Assembly (NCBI RefSeq): GCF_000987955.1
Contig: NZ_LAZU01000046.1
Span: 1 to 36,050 of the forward strand
Direction of reading: 5' to 3'
DNA length: 36,050 nt
Source: Paenibacillus sp. DMB20
Lineage (GTDB): Bacteria > Bacillota > Bacilli > Paenibacillales > Paenibacillaceae
Part shown: positions 9,333-18,437 of the stretch, piece by piece
Layout: the number at the start of each line of letters is the position of its first letter
Position numbering within the stretch: the stretch's first letter is position 1
Notes under the pieces: generated by a model
The model's database searches: none
Seen by the model: only the letters and a program-made list of their open reading frames with translations
Told to the model about the DNA's origin: nothing
Translations under genes and position numbers: made by a program

Positions 9333-10811
9333 TTAACAGCTGCAGCCCATCTTCTCCTCGCCGTCAAAATCGATCTGCGTCGGATAGTCGTTGTCAAAGC
9401 ACGCAAGGCACAAACCGCCTTTCGGGCTGTTCTCGTCGCACCCGCCGATGGCGGCAATCAGCCCTTCCGTGCTCAGAAACGACAGCGAGTCCGCATTGAT
9501 CTCTTGTCGTATTTCCTCGATGCTCTTCGCGGAAGCGATAAGCTCACGGCGATCCGGCGTATCGATGCCGTAAAAGCACGGATTCTTGAACGGCGGCGAG
9601 GTGATGCGGACATGCACCTCGGATGCGCCCGCATCCCGCAGCAGATTCACGATCCGTCGCGACGTCGTCCCGCGCACGATCGAATCATCGATCATCACGA
9701 CGCGTTTGCCTTCAACCACGCGGCGAACGGCGCTCAGTTTCATCTTCACGCCCTGCTCGCGCAGCTCCTGGCTCGGCTGGATAAAGGTTCGGCCGGTATA
9801 CTTGTTCTTGATTAACCCGAGCTCGTACGGAATCCCCGTCTGCTCGGCATAACCGATGGCCGCCGAAATGCTGGAGTCGGGAACGCCGGTAACCACATCG
9901 GCATCCACGAACGATTCGAGCGCCATCCGGCTGCCCATGCGCTTCCGGGCCGAGTGCAAATTCGACCCGTTCAGATCGCTGTCCGGACGGGAAAAGTAAA
10001 TATACTCCATCGCGCACAGCGCTTTTCGCGCCGGTTCCGTATAGCGGTCTACATGAAGGCCGTTCGCGTCCAAGACAAGCAGCTCGCCAGGCGCAATGTC
10101 GCGCACGGCCTCCGCCCCGATCACCTCCAAGGCGCAAGTCTCGGAGGTGAAGATGTAAGCATCTCCAAGACGTCCCATCGTGATCGGCCGCAAGCCGTTC
10201 GGATCGGAAGCGACCAGCAGCTTGTCATTGGTCATAAGCAGGAAAGCAAAGCCGCCGACAAGGCGCCGCAAGGCATCCTTGGCCGCCTCGACGAAATCCT
10301 TCGGCGAACGGGCGATCAAGTGGGCAATGACTTCCGTATCGCTCGTCGTTTGAAAGATCGAGCCCGCGTTTTCCAGCTCGTGCCGCAGCTTCGGCTCATT
10401 GACGATGTTCCCGTTCGTCGCAATCGCAAGATTGCCTTCGCGGTATTTGAAGACAAGCGGCTGCGCGTTGGTGATCCGACTATCGCCGCTGGTGGAATAA
10501 CGGACATGGCCGATGGACATGCCGCCCTTAAGCGATTCCAGGCGCTCTTTGTCGAACACTTCCTTGACCAGGCCCATGCCGCGGTGGTAACGGAATTCGC
10601 GTCCGTCCGCCACGCAGATTCCCGCGCTTTCTTCCCCGCGGTGCTGCAGGGCATGAAGTCCGTAATAGGAAAGGGAAGCGGCATCCGGATGCCCGAACAC
10701 GCCGAACACCCCGCACTCCTCCTTGAGCTTGTCGAAGATATCGCTTTTTCCCGTTCCTTCGTTATAGTAGTCGCCAGTCCATAGTCCTTCCGGTATTATT
10801 TCATGCGGCAT
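9333..10811 (-). CDS. purF: Glutamine PRPP amidotransferase PurF
   Basis: Committed step of purine synthesis: PRPP plus glutamine to phosphoribosylamine. 492 residues. Cys33 (EECGVFGVFG) is the nucleophile of the Ntn glutaminase domain, exposed after removal of the propeptide, here about 32 residues against 11 in B. subtilis. The phosphoribosyltransferase domain shows VMIDDSIVRGTT, the PRPP loop. C-terminal cysteines (GLCLACFDN and others) fit the 4Fe-4S type of Bacillus PurF, an oxygen-sensitive form. The ATG has GGGAGG upstream and overlaps the end of purL by 16 bases; no other start codon lies before Cys33. A 215-bp gap separates it from purM. Confidence 0.96.
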   Translation of the reverse strand: MPHEIIPEGLWTGDYYNEGTGKSDIFDKLKEECGVFGVFGHPDAASLSYYGLHALQHRGEESAGICVADGREFRYHRGMGLVKEVFDKERLESLKGGMSIGHVRYSTSGDSRITNAQPLVFKYREGNLAIATNGNIVNEPKLRHELENAGSIFQTTSDTEVIAHLIARSPKDFVEAAKDALRRLVGGFAFLLMTNDKLLVASDPNGLRPITMGRLGDAYIFTSETCALEVIGAEAVRDIAPGELLVLDANGLHVDRYTEPARKALCAMEYIYFSRPDSDLNGSNLHSARKRMGSRMALESFVDADVVTGVPDSSISAAIGYAEQTGIPYELGLIKNKYTGRTFIQPSQELREQGVKMKLSAVRRVVEGKRVVMIDDSIVRGTTSRRIVNLLRDAGASEVHVRITSPPFKNPCFYGIDTPDRRELIASAKSIEEIRQEINADSLSFLSTEGLIAAIGGCDENSPKGGLCLACFDNDYPTQIDFDGEEKMGCSC

Positions 10812-13043
10812 GGAATGGCATCCTCCCAGACGGATTTCAAGACCTCCACCGATTCCCGTACCGCGGAGGCACCGTTAATGGCAATGCTTAGATCTTGTCC
10901 GCCGACACGCCCGATTGCCGCGAACGGTACGCGAGCTTCCTTCAACAGCTGTTCCAGATCGGATTGTTTGCCCGGGGATACGGAAAGAACGATCCGGGAC
11001 TGGCTTTCGCTGAAGAGCGCGATATCGTTTCTCAGATCGCTGTTCAGCGTGATCGCGGCGCCCACGCCTCCGCTGATGCAGCTTTCGGCCAATGCCGCGG
11101 CAAGCCCGCCTTCGGAGACGTCATGCGCGGAACGCACGAATCCGGACTGGATCGCCGTCAGCACGCCGTTCAGGAGTTTTTTTCTCCTTGCCAAGATCCA
11201 ATGAAGGCGGTCTGCCTTCCGAAACGCCATGGATCGCGGCCTGGAATTCGCTTCCCCCGAGCTCGGCATAGGTTTCGCCGAGCAAATAAACGATGTCTCC
11301 CTCGGACTTGAAGCCCTGGGTCGTAATATGATCGGTATCGTGAATGAGGCCGACCATGCCGACGACCGGCGTCGGGTAAATGGCCCCTTTGGCATTTTCG
11401 TTATACAGGCTGACGTTGCCGCCGATGACCGGGGTTCCCAGTTCGCGGCAGGCTTCCGCCATGCCGTCCACCGAACGCTCCATCTGCCAGAAGATTTCCG
11501 GCTTCTCGGGGCTTCCGAAGTTCAGGTTATCCGTAATCGCAAGCGGCTCGGCGCCGGAGCAGACAATATTTCGCGCCGCCTCGCTGACCGCGATTTTCCC
11601 GCCCGTTTCCGGGTCGAGGTAGACGAAACGCCCGTTGCAGTCCGTCGTCATCGCAAGCGCCTTGCGAGTCCCGTCAACCGTAACGACTGCAGCGTCCGAA
11701 CCCGGACGGACCGCCGTGCTTGTGCGAACCATATAGTCATACTGATTGTAAACCCAGGCCTTGCTCGCAAGGCTCGGCGAGCCGAGAATCTTCTTGAGCG
11801 CGCCGCCCAGGTCTTTCACTTCTTCGTAACGCGCGGTATCGATGGAAGCCTGCTCCTCGTAATAAGCGGGAACGGAGGAAGGCTTATGATACACCGGACA
11901 CTCGTCCACAAGCGCTTTAACCGGCATGTCGCCGACCACTTCGCCATGATGGATCAGCTTGAGACGGCCGTCGTCGGTTACTTTGCCGACCTTCGCGCAG
12001 ATGACGCCCCAGCGGTCGAATATTTCGCGCGCCTGTTCTTCATGTTGAGGCTCCACCACGAACAGCATTCGTTCCTGGGACTCGGACAGCATCATTTCGT
12101 ATGGCGTCATGCCTTCTTCGCGCTGCGGCACCTGATCAAGGTACAGCTCCAGCCCGTTGCCGGCCTTGCTCGCCATCTCGGCGCTGGAGCAGGTAAGACC
12201 GGCTGCGCCCATATCCTGAATGCCGAGCACGATGCCGGAGTTAATCAGCTCCAGGCAGGATTCCATCACGAGTTTTTCCATAAACGGATCGCCGACCTGC
12301 ACGGCCGTCCGCTTCGCTTCCGACTCCTCCGTCAACTCCACCGACGCAAACGTGGCGCCGTGAATGCCGTCCCGGCCCGTCGGCGGACCGACGTAAAATA
12401 CCGGGTTGCCGACGCCTTTGGCGACGCCGCGCTGGATTTTGTCATGGTCGATGATACCTACGCACATCGCGTTAACAAGCGGGTTGCCGTCATAGCTTTC
12501 TTCAAACACGACCTCGCCGCCGACCGTAGGAATGCCGATGCAGTTGCCGTAACCGGCGATGCCGGATACGACATGCTCGAACAAATATTTTACGCGGTCG
12601 CTTTCCAGTTTCCCGAAACGCAGGGAGTTCAGAAGCGCTACCGGTCTTGCGCCCATCGAGAAAATGTCGCGGATAATGCCGCCCACGCCCGTAGCCGCGC
12701 CTTGATAAGGCTCGACGGCGGAAGGGTGGTTATGGCTTTCGATTTTGAATACGACCGCTTGGTTGTCTCCGATATCCACGATACCGGCGCCTTCGCCGGG
12801 CCCCATCAAGACGCGCGGGCCGCTTGTCGGAAAACGGCGGAGCAGCGGCTTCGAGTTCTTGTACGCGCAGTGCTCGGACCACATGACGCTGAATACGCCG
12901 ATTTCCGTATAGTTGGGCTTGCGGCCCATGAACAAACAGATCAGCTCGTATTCGCTGTCCGATACGCCCATCTGCTCATAAATCCGGTATTCCGCAATTT
13001 GTTCTGCCGTTGGTTCTTTAGCGGACACTTGCTGCTGCGCCAT
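10796..13043 (-). CDS. purL: FGAM synthetase large subunit PurL (frameshifted)
   Basis: ATP-dependent amidation of FGAR, using ammonia channelled from PurQ with PurS as linker. The first frame, from ATG 13043 (GGAGGG eight bases upstream), covers the first three quarters with SEHCAYKNSKP, KIESHNHPSAVEP and the second AIRS-like repeat. At 11177-11183 seven T should be six; the corrected frame joins LGKEKK to LLNGVLTAIQ and continues with SAHDVSEGGLAAALAE to the stop at 10796. Corrected length about 748 residues, matching small-type PurL enzymes. It starts 26 bases inside purQ and ends 16 bases inside purF, so all three are coupled. Confidence 0.92.
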
Positions 13044-13710
13044 GACGATCCCTCCAGGTCTGAATGATGGATGTAAACATTGCCTTTCCGTCTTCCGAAC
13101 CGAGCAGGCTGCTGACCGCCCGTTCCGGATGAGGCATCATGCCGAGCACGTTGCCGCGCTCGTTGCATATGCCCGCGATATTCGCGACCGATCCGTTCGG
13201 ATTATCCTTATAGGTAAATACGATTTGCCGATTGTCCCGAAGCTGCTGAAGCGTAGCTTCATCACAGTAGTAATTGCCTTCGCCGTGCGCAATTGGTATG
13301 ACGATTTCCTGTCCTAACGCATAGTCGCGGGTAAACGGCGTTTCATTGTTGACGACGTTCAGGACGGTATCGTGACACCGGAATTTCATCGATTCGTTCC
13401 GGCGGAGCGCACCCGGCAAAAGGCCCGCTTCCGTCAAAATTTGAAATCCGTTGCAAATGCCGAGAATGAATTTCCCCTCTTCCGCCGCTTTCGCGACTTC
13501 GTTCATGACCGGGGCGAACCGGGAAATCGCACCGCACCGGAGATAATCCCCATAAGAGAATCCTCCGGGAACAAGGATGGCGTCGTAAGCCGACAGATCT
13601 GTTTCCGTATGCCATACGTAGTCGACCGGCTGGCCGACCGTTTGCTCAATCGCTTTATAACAGTCAATATCACAGTTGGAACCAGGGAAGACGAGCACCG
13701 CGAATCTCAT
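13018..13710 (-). CDS. purQ: FGAM synthetase glutaminase subunit PurQ
   Basis: Class I glutamine amidotransferase that supplies ammonia to PurL. 230 residues. VFPGSNCD opens the protein; the nucleophile elbow GICNGFQ carries the catalytic Cys, and HPERAV near the C-terminus carries the His and Glu of the triad. PGGFSYGDYLR is the family signature. It begins two bases after the purS stop and overlaps purL by 26 bases. Frame intact. Confidence 0.96.
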   Translation of the reverse strand: MRFAVLVFPGSNCDIDCYKAIEQTVGQPVDYVWHTETDLSAYDAILVPGGFSYGDYLRCGAISRFAPVMNEVAKAAEEGKFILGICNGFQILTEAGLLPGALRRNESMKFRCHDTVLNVVNNETPFTRDYALGQEIVIPIAHGEGNYYCDEATLQQLRDNRQIVFTYKDNPNGSVANIAGICNERGNVLGMMPHPERAVSSLLGSEDGKAMFTSIIQTWRDRHGAAASVR

Positions 13711-13712
13711 GT

Positions 13713-13958
13713 TCAGCCCTCCAATTCATAACGGTAATCTTCCACTACCGTGTTGGCGAGCAGTTTTTCGCACATCGTCTTCAGGTTTTGCTCCGCTGCT
13801 TGGCGGTCATCCGTGTCGAGCTCAATTTCCATATACTTGCCGATGCGCAGGCTTTCCACTTCACGGAAGCCCATGGAATGGAGCGCCCCCTGCACCGCTA
13901 CCCCCTGCGGATCCAATACGCTTTGCTTGATGGTGACATAGACTTTTGCTTTCAACAT
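13713..13958 (-). CDS. purS: FGAM synthetase subunit PurS
   Basis: Small 81-residue subunit that bridges PurQ and PurL in Gram-positive three-part FGAM synthetases. The sequence KAKVYVTIKQSVLDPQG followed by a VESLRIGKYME segment is characteristic. The ATG at 13958 is preceded by AGGAGG. Located between purC and purQ as in B. subtilis. Confidence 0.95.
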   Translation of the reverse strand: MLKAKVYVTIKQSVLDPQGVAVQGALHSMGFREVESLRIGKYMEIELDTDDRQAAEQNLKTMCEKLLANTVVEDYRYELEG

Positions 13959-14002
13959 CGTTCCCTGTTCCTCCTCGGTATCGTATATGAATAATGGCTT
14001 GT

Positions 14003-14908
14003 TTACTTCCCGGCCGTGCTGGTCGGCACCGTAATCCGGCTGTAAATATCGGTATATCTGCGGGTTGTTTCTTCAACGACATGGTCCGGAAGCGGCTCGG
14101 GTTTGCTGTTCTTGTCCCAGTCCGTTCCCGCCAGGTACGTGCGGACCGGCTCTTTGTCCATGCTGTCGATTTCAATGTCCAGGGCGTATTTCTTTTGATC
14201 CCAGAACCGCGAGGAATCCGGCGTGAAAATCTCGTCGATCAGGATCACCTTGCCGTCAAGCAGACCGAACTCAAACTTGCAGTCCGCCAAAATGATTCCC
14301 CGCTCCGCGCAGTAATCGCGCGCAAAACGGTACAGCTTCAAGCTCTTCTCCTGCAGTTCCAGAGCAAGCTTTTCGCCTACCAGCTCCTTCATGCGCTCCA
14401 TGGAGATGTCCTCATCATGGCCGACGTCGTTCTTGGCAGCCGGCGTAAAGATCGGCTCGGGAAAGGCTTCGTTTTTACGCATGCCTTCCGGCAGCCGAAT
14501 TCCGTTAACCTCGCCTGTCGCCTGGTACTGTCTCCATCCCCCGCCCGTAATATAACCGCGCACGACGCACTCGATATCGATGCGTTCCGCCTTGCGGGCG
14601 ACCATGATCCGGCCGTCAAGGGCTTCCTTGTCCTTTGCGGCGGCTCCTAACGCCTCCACATCGGTGTGCACGACATGGTTGTCGATCAGATGTTTCGTCA
14701 GCTCAAACCAGTAGGCGCTGAGCTTGTTCAGCACCGTTCCCTTTGCCGGAACCGGCGGGTCCAGCACATAATCGAAAGCCGATATGCGGTCGGTGACGAC
14801 AATCAGCAGATTTTCCCCGTAATCGTAGAGCTCGCGGACCTTGCCTTTATACAACAGCGGCGCATCGATCAGATCGACTGCCGTGGAAAGCGCGCGTTGT
14901 TCCATCAT
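14003..14908 (-). CDS. purC: SAICAR synthetase PurC, long form
   Basis: Couples aspartate to CAIR with ATP. Conserved segments are YKGKVRELYD near the start, VTDRISAFDYV, the SAICAR signature around RGYITGGGW, and LADCKFEFG with IDEIFTPDSSRFW. At about 301 residues it is the long form seen in yeast Ade1 and some bacteria, clearly longer than the roughly 240-residue B. subtilis enzyme, with an insertion around the PAAKNDVGHDED region. Start: ATG 14908 (or the adjacent ATG 14905) follows AAGGGAG; the in-frame GTG at 14914 lies inside that ribosome site and is less likely. About 73 bp after purB. Confidence 0.94.
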   Translation of the reverse strand: MMEQRALSTAVDLIDAPLLYKGKVRELYDYGENLLIVVTDRISAFDYVLDPPVPAKGTVLNKLSAYWFELTKHLIDNHVVHTDVEALGAAAKDKEALDGRIMVARKAERIDIECVVRGYITGGGWRQYQATGEVNGIRLPEGMRKNEAFPEPIFTPAAKNDVGHDEDISMERMKELVGEKLALELQEKSLKLYRFARDYCAERGIILADCKFEFGLLDGKVILIDEIFTPDSSRFWDQKKYALDIEIDSMDKEPVRTYLAGTDWDKNSKPEPLPDHVVEETTRRYTDIYSRITVPTSTAGK

Positions 14909-14925
14909 TTTCACTCCCTTTAGGG

Positions 14926-14943
14926 GGCCGCCCGCGGGCGGCC
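14926..14943. repeat. 18-bp GC-only palindrome between purB and purC
   Basis: GGCCGCCCGCGGGCGGCC is a perfect inverted repeat directly upstream of the purC ribosome binding site (about 14914-14920). On the transcript it would form a strong stem, possibly protecting or separating message segments, or hindering access to the purC start. It has no T tract on the minus strand, so it is not a normal terminator. Confidence 0.6.
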
Positions 14944-14981
14944 TTTATCTATACCTTGGAAGGCTCTCAGAAACGCGGCCT

Positions 14982-16277
14982 TTACTTAAGGCCAAGCTTC
15001 TCAAAAATCGTATCCACATGCTTCAGGTGCCAGCTTGGGTTAAACGCATCCTCGATCTCTTCCGGGGTGAGCACCTCCGTGATTTCGGGCGTCGCCTCCA
15101 CGATTTCGCGGAACTGGCGCTGCTCCTCCCATGCCTGCATCGCTCTCGGCTGTACGGTATCGTAAGCCTGCTCGCGGCTGAATCCTTTGTCGATCAGCTT
15201 GGTCATCACGCGGCCGGAGAACGGAACCCCGTAGGTACGGGCCATGTTGCGTTTCATGTTTTCCGGGAACACGGTCAGATTTTTGACGATATTGCCGAAA
15301 CGGTTCAGCATGTAATTCAGCAGCATGGTCGCATCCGGCAAAATGATCCGTTCCACGGAGGAGTGGGAAATATCCCGCTCATGCCACAGCGGCACGTTTT
15401 CGTAAGCGGAAAGCATGTGGCCGCGAATGACGCGGGCCAGACCGGAGATGTTCTCGGACCCGATCGGGTTCCGTTTATGCGGCATCGCCGAGGAGCCCTT
15501 CTGGCCTTTGGCAAAAGCCTCTTCCACTTCGCGGACCTCGCTCTTCTGAAGCGCGCGCACCTCGGTCGCAAACTTGTCCAGCGAAGTGGCGATCAGCGCA
15601 AGCGTAGCCATATACTCGGCATGACGGTCCCGCTGCAGCGTTTGCGTCGAAATCGGAGCGGGCTTGGTGCCGAGCTTCCGGCATACGAATTCTTCCACGA
15701 ACGGGTCGATGTTCGCGTAAGTGCCGACGGCGCCGGAGATTTTGCCGAACTGAACGCCGTCCGCCGCATGGCGGAAACGCTCCAGATTGCGGACCATCTC
15801 TTCGTGCCACAGCGCCATTTTCAGTCCGAAGGTCGTCGGCTCCGCGTGCACGCCGTGCGTGCGGCCCATCATTGGCGTATGTTTGTAAGCCATCGCCTTT
15901 TCGCGCAGAATGCCGATAAAACGGAGCAGATCCTGTTCCAAAATTTCGTTCGCCTGCTTGAGCAGGTATCCGTTCGCCGTATCCACCACATCGGTGGACG
16001 TGAGCCCGTAGTGGACCCATTTGCGTTCCGCTCCCAGGCTTTCCGATACCGCCCGGGTGAAAGCGATCACGTCGTGGCGCGTCTCCTGCTCGATCTCGTA
16101 AATCCGGTCGATATTGAAGGAAGCATTTTTGCGGAGCATGGCGGTGTCTTCCTTCGGAATCACGCCGAGCTCGGCCCAGGCTTCGCAAGCGCAAAGCTCG
16201 ACCTCAAGCCATGCCTTGAATTTGTTTTCCTCGGTCCATATGGCCCGCATTTCCGGTCTGCTGTATCGTTCGATCAT
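14982..16277 (-). CDS. purB: Adenylosuccinate lyase PurB
   Basis: Fumarate-releasing lyase used twice: SAICAR to AICAR, and adenylosuccinate to AMP. 431 residues. Superfamily motifs are present in order: GLTSTDVVDT near residue 90, the MMGRTHG catalytic histidine segment near 140, TQTLQRDRHAEY, and the signature loop GSSAMPHKRNPI with the catalytic serine. It begins three bases after the purK stop. Frame intact. Confidence 0.96.
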   Translation of the reverse strand: MIERYSRPEMRAIWTEENKFKAWLEVELCACEAWAELGVIPKEDTAMLRKNASFNIDRIYEIEQETRHDVIAFTRAVSESLGAERKWVHYGLTSTDVVDTANGYLLKQANEILEQDLLRFIGILREKAMAYKHTPMMGRTHGVHAEPTTFGLKMALWHEEMVRNLERFRHAADGVQFGKISGAVGTYANIDPFVEEFVCRKLGTKPAPISTQTLQRDRHAEYMATLALIATSLDKFATEVRALQKSEVREVEEAFAKGQKGSSAMPHKRNPIGSENISGLARVIRGHMLSAYENVPLWHERDISHSSVERIILPDATMLLNYMLNRFGNIVKNLTVFPENMKRNMARTYGVPFSGRVMTKLIDKGFSREQAYDTVQPRAMQAWEEQRQFREIVEATPEITEVLTPEEIEDAFNPSWHLKHVDTIFEKLGLK

Positions 16278-16280
16278 AGA

Positions 16281-17462
16281 TTACGGCCTCCAAATATTAG
16301 TTTGCTCTACCCATTCCAAAGCGTCCTCAACGTCACCGCACAGGAGATTGATATGGCCCATCTTGCGGCCTGGCTTGCTGACGCTTTTGCCATATAAATG
16401 AAGCTTCGGCACAATGCCGAGGGATTCCGCAAGCGGATCTCTTTCCGCCGCGCGCCGGACGGCCTCATCCAGATGCTGCCCCAAAATGTTGACCATCACC
16501 ACCGGCGACAGCAGCGCAGTGTCCGAGAGCGGGAGGTTGCATACCGCCCGGATATGCTGTTCGAATTGGGAGGTCGAGCAGGCTTCCATCGTATAATGTC
16601 CCGAATTATGGGGTCTTGGTGCCACCTCGTTGACGTAAAGCTCGCCGGCTTCCGTCAGGAACATTTCGACGGCGAGAAGCCCCACCGCTCCCAGGCCTTC
16701 AGCAACCTTTTCGGCAAGCCTGCACGCTCTGCGCTGAACCTCGGCCGGGATGCGGGCCGGGACGATCGACAAGTGCAAAATATTGTTGACGTGCACGTTC
16801 TCGGCCGGCGGGAAACTCTTGACCTCGCCGGACGGCGTACGGGCGGCAATCACCGAAATTTCACTGCTGAACGCGATGAACTTCTCCAGCACCAGTTCGA
16901 CGCCGTTGGAAGATAGTTCGGCATAAGCTGCCTCAAGCTGTTCCTCCCGGCGAAGGACAGCCTGCCCTTTGCCGTCATACCCGCCGGTAACGGTCTTCAG
17001 CACGCACGGGAGCTTCAGCTCCGCGGCCGCTTCCCGAAGATCCGCAAGGCTTGCGATCTTACGGTACGGAGCAACCGGGACGCCTGCCGCTTCAATGGCC
17101 GCTTTCTCCCGGAGGCGGTGCTGCGTCGTGTAAAGCAGCCGGCTTCCCTGCGGAACGTAGGAGCGTTCCTCCAGCAGGGCGGCGACTCCGGCATCCACAT
17201 TTTCGAACTCGTAGGTGATCACGTCCGCGCGGGAGGCCAGCTCCTTCGCGGCCTCCGGATCATCGTAAGCCGCGGTAATTTGCGGGGCGATCTGCCCCAA
17301 CGGCGAATCCGGAGCCGGATCCAGCGTGACGAACCTGTAACCCATCCGCACGCCGTCCAATGCCATCATCCGGCCCAACTGCCCGCCTCCAAGCACGCCG
17401 ATAACGGATCCTGGAGGAAGCGTTTTGCCTTTTAACTCTTCCGTCTGGAGCCTCTCCGTCAT
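16281..17462 (-). CDS. purK: N5-CAIR synthetase PurK
   Basis: ATP-grasp enzyme that carboxylates AIR with bicarbonate to N5-CAIR for PurE. 393 residues. GVLGGGQLGRMMA (about 22-34) is the N-terminal nucleotide-binding signature; KTVTGGYDGKGQ lies in the ATP-grasp core, and VNEVAPRPHNSGHYT binds metal and substrate. Its ATG overlaps the purE stop in an ATGA arrangement. Frame intact. Confidence 0.95.
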   Translation of the reverse strand: MTERLQTEELKGKTLPPGSVIGVLGGGQLGRMMALDGVRMGYRFVTLDPAPDSPLGQIAPQITAAYDDPEAAKELASRADVITYEFENVDAGVAALLEERSYVPQGSRLLYTTQHRLREKAAIEAAGVPVAPYRKIASLADLREAAAELKLPCVLKTVTGGYDGKGQAVLRREEQLEAAYAELSSNGVELVLEKFIAFSSEISVIAARTPSGEVKSFPPAENVHVNNILHLSIVPARIPAEVQRRACRLAEKVAEGLGAVGLLAVEMFLTEAGELYVNEVAPRPHNSGHYTMEACSTSQFEQHIRAVCNLPLSDTALLSPVVMVNILGQHLDEAVRRAAERDPLAESLGIVPKLHLYGKSVSKPGRKMGHINLLCGDVEDALEWVEQTNIWRP

Positions 17463-17944
17463 AGGTCGTCACTGCCTTTCAGCACCTCGTCGCGCGTCCG
17501 GTCCCGCCGTTCCTGTACCTTGGCGCGGAGCGCCGGATCGCTTGCGCCCAGAATTTGCGCCGCCAGCAACCCCGCGTTCACAGCGCCTGCCCGTCCGATC
17601 GCGACCGTCGCTACCGGAACGCCGCCGGGCATCTGAACGATGGAGAGCAGCGAGTCCAGTCCGTTTAAAGCCTTCGACTGCACCGGAACCCCGATAACGG
17701 GAAGCACCGTTTTGGCGGCGACCATTCCCGGAAGATGGGCGGCTCCTCCCGCTCCGGCTATGATGACGCGAAGCCCGCGCCCCTCCGCCTCCTCGGCATA
17801 TCTGAACATCAGATCCGGCGTCCGGTGGGCGGAGACGACCTTTTTCTCATACGAGATTCCCAGCTCATCCAGCATTTGGCACGCGTGGGACATCGTCTCC
17901 CAATCCGATTGGCTGCCCATAATGACCGCTACTTGCACCGCCAT
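17459..17944 (-). CDS. purE: N5-CAIR mutase PurE
   Basis: Rearranges N5-CAIR to CAIR; class I PurE, 161 residues, first gene of the operon. MGSQSDWETM near residue 9 binds the phosphate, SAHRTPD holds the catalytic histidine, and GAGGAAHLPGMVA completes the site. The ribosome site before ATG 17944 is weak (AAGCGGG). Expression is governed by the leader at 17945-18356: promoter with PurR boxes, guanine riboswitch and terminator. Confidence 0.95.
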   Translation of the reverse strand: MAVQVAVIMGSQSDWETMSHACQMLDELGISYEKKVVSAHRTPDLMFRYAEEAEGRGLRVIIAGAGGAAHLPGMVAAKTVLPVIGVPVQSKALNGLDSLLSIVQMPGGVPVATVAIGRAGAVNAGLLAAQILGASDPALRAKVQERRDRTRDEVLKGSDDL

Positions 17945-17989
17945 GAATACACCCGCTTTCTTAACGATTGTTATACTTTGTTTCCTTTC

Positions 17990-18036
17990 AAAAAAGGTCC
18001 GATTCCCTTCTGCTGTTACCGAGGGTACCGGACCTT
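17990..18036 (-). terminator. Riboswitch-controlled terminator of the pur leader
   Basis: Minus strand: AAGGTCCG (18029-18036) pairs with CGGACCTT (17994-18001) followed by T6. The loop carries CCCTCG (18020-18025), complementary to CGAGGG at the P1 3' strand of the aptamer (18155-18160). That alternative pairing is incompatible with the terminator, giving a simple switch: guanine stabilises P1 and the terminator forms; without ligand, antitermination. Mechanism is inferred from base pairing. Confidence 0.75.
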
Positions 18037-18154
18037 GGGGGAATACCGCACCGCCTCCTTATGTCATTCAACATAAAGACAGGTGAAACTCCACGCACTC
18101 GCCTTTAAAGAGCCTGCCTGAAGCCGCTCCTGCATTCTGCCGGTCCGCCGTATT

Positions 18155-18225
18155 CCCTCGTAGTCCGAAAATTTACGGTTTTCGGGTAGAGACTTCCGGG
18201 CCGTATTCCCGGCTTTATACGAGAA
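18155..18225 (-). ncRNA. Guanine-class purine riboswitch aptamer
   Basis: The minus strand has all purine riboswitch elements: P1 (CTCGTA with TACGAG), P2 CCGGG/CCCGG with loop AATACGG, the J2/3 core TCTCTACC, P3 CCGAAAA/TTTTCGG with loop CCGTAAA, and GGACTACGA closing J3/1. Loops L2 and L3 are complementary (TACGG/CCGTA), as needed for the kissing contact. The ligand-selecting base in GACTA is C, which pairs with guanine or hypoxanthine; adenine sensors have T here. One core base differs from the common TTTCTAC (C for T), at a position not expected to contact ligand. It lies between the pur promoter and the leader terminator. Confidence 0.95.
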
Positions 18226-18279
18226 ATATTTAATTTCGTTAATTTAGCTTTCATGTGACGATTTAACCTTTACATGACC

Positions 18280-18309
18280 AGTTTAACAATCCCTGACACC
18301 CGATGTCAA
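18280..18309 (-). promoter_or_regulatory. Promoter of the purine operon
   Basis: Minus strand TTGACA (18304-18309) is a perfect -35 box; 18 bases on is TAAACT (18280-18285), a four-of-six -10 box. Start would be near 18273, giving a leader of about 330 nt that contains the aptamer and terminator. Confidence 0.65.
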
Positions 18310-18312
18310 CCT

Positions 18313-18356
18313 AAACACGAACATTCTAATATAAGTAAAAAATAACGTTCGTTTTT
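18313..18356. promoter_or_regulatory. Paired inverted PurR boxes
   Basis: Plus strand AAACACGAACATT (18313-18325) and minus strand AAAAACGAACGTT (18344-18356) each match 11 of 13 positions of the Bacillus PurBox consensus AWWWCCGAACWWT. They are in inverted orientation with an 18-base gap, the arrangement PurR needs, and sit immediately upstream of the -35 box. PurR repression is relieved by PRPP, so this adds a second control on top of the riboswitch. Confidence 0.8.
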
Positions 18357-18368
18357 TTCTTTATCTGC

Positions 18369-18389
18369 GGTATAAGCGGCGCTTATGCC
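18369..18389. repeat. Short hairpin upstream of the pur control region
   Basis: GGTATAAGC and GCTTATGCC form a 9-bp inverted repeat (one G-T) around GGC. It lies between the PurR boxes and the usp terminator in otherwise AT-rich DNA. Function unknown. Confidence 0.4.
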
Positions 18390-18437
18390 AAAATTTAAAC
18401 CAGTATATATTTAAAGTCTTGTATCTTTTTATATTTT

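Noticed and set aside
11229..13067. A 612-codon open frame on the plus strand opposite purL, and similar long frames opposite purB (14841-16397), malE (2484-3824) and purH (6114-7232)
   Set aside because: They mirror codon structure of conserved minus-strand genes, have His/Arg-rich compositions typical of antisense frames, and lack ribosome sites or recognisable motifs.
18155..18225. Adenine riboswitch
   Set aside because: The discriminating base in GACTA is C, and the downstream genes are de novo purine synthesis, both fitting the guanine class.
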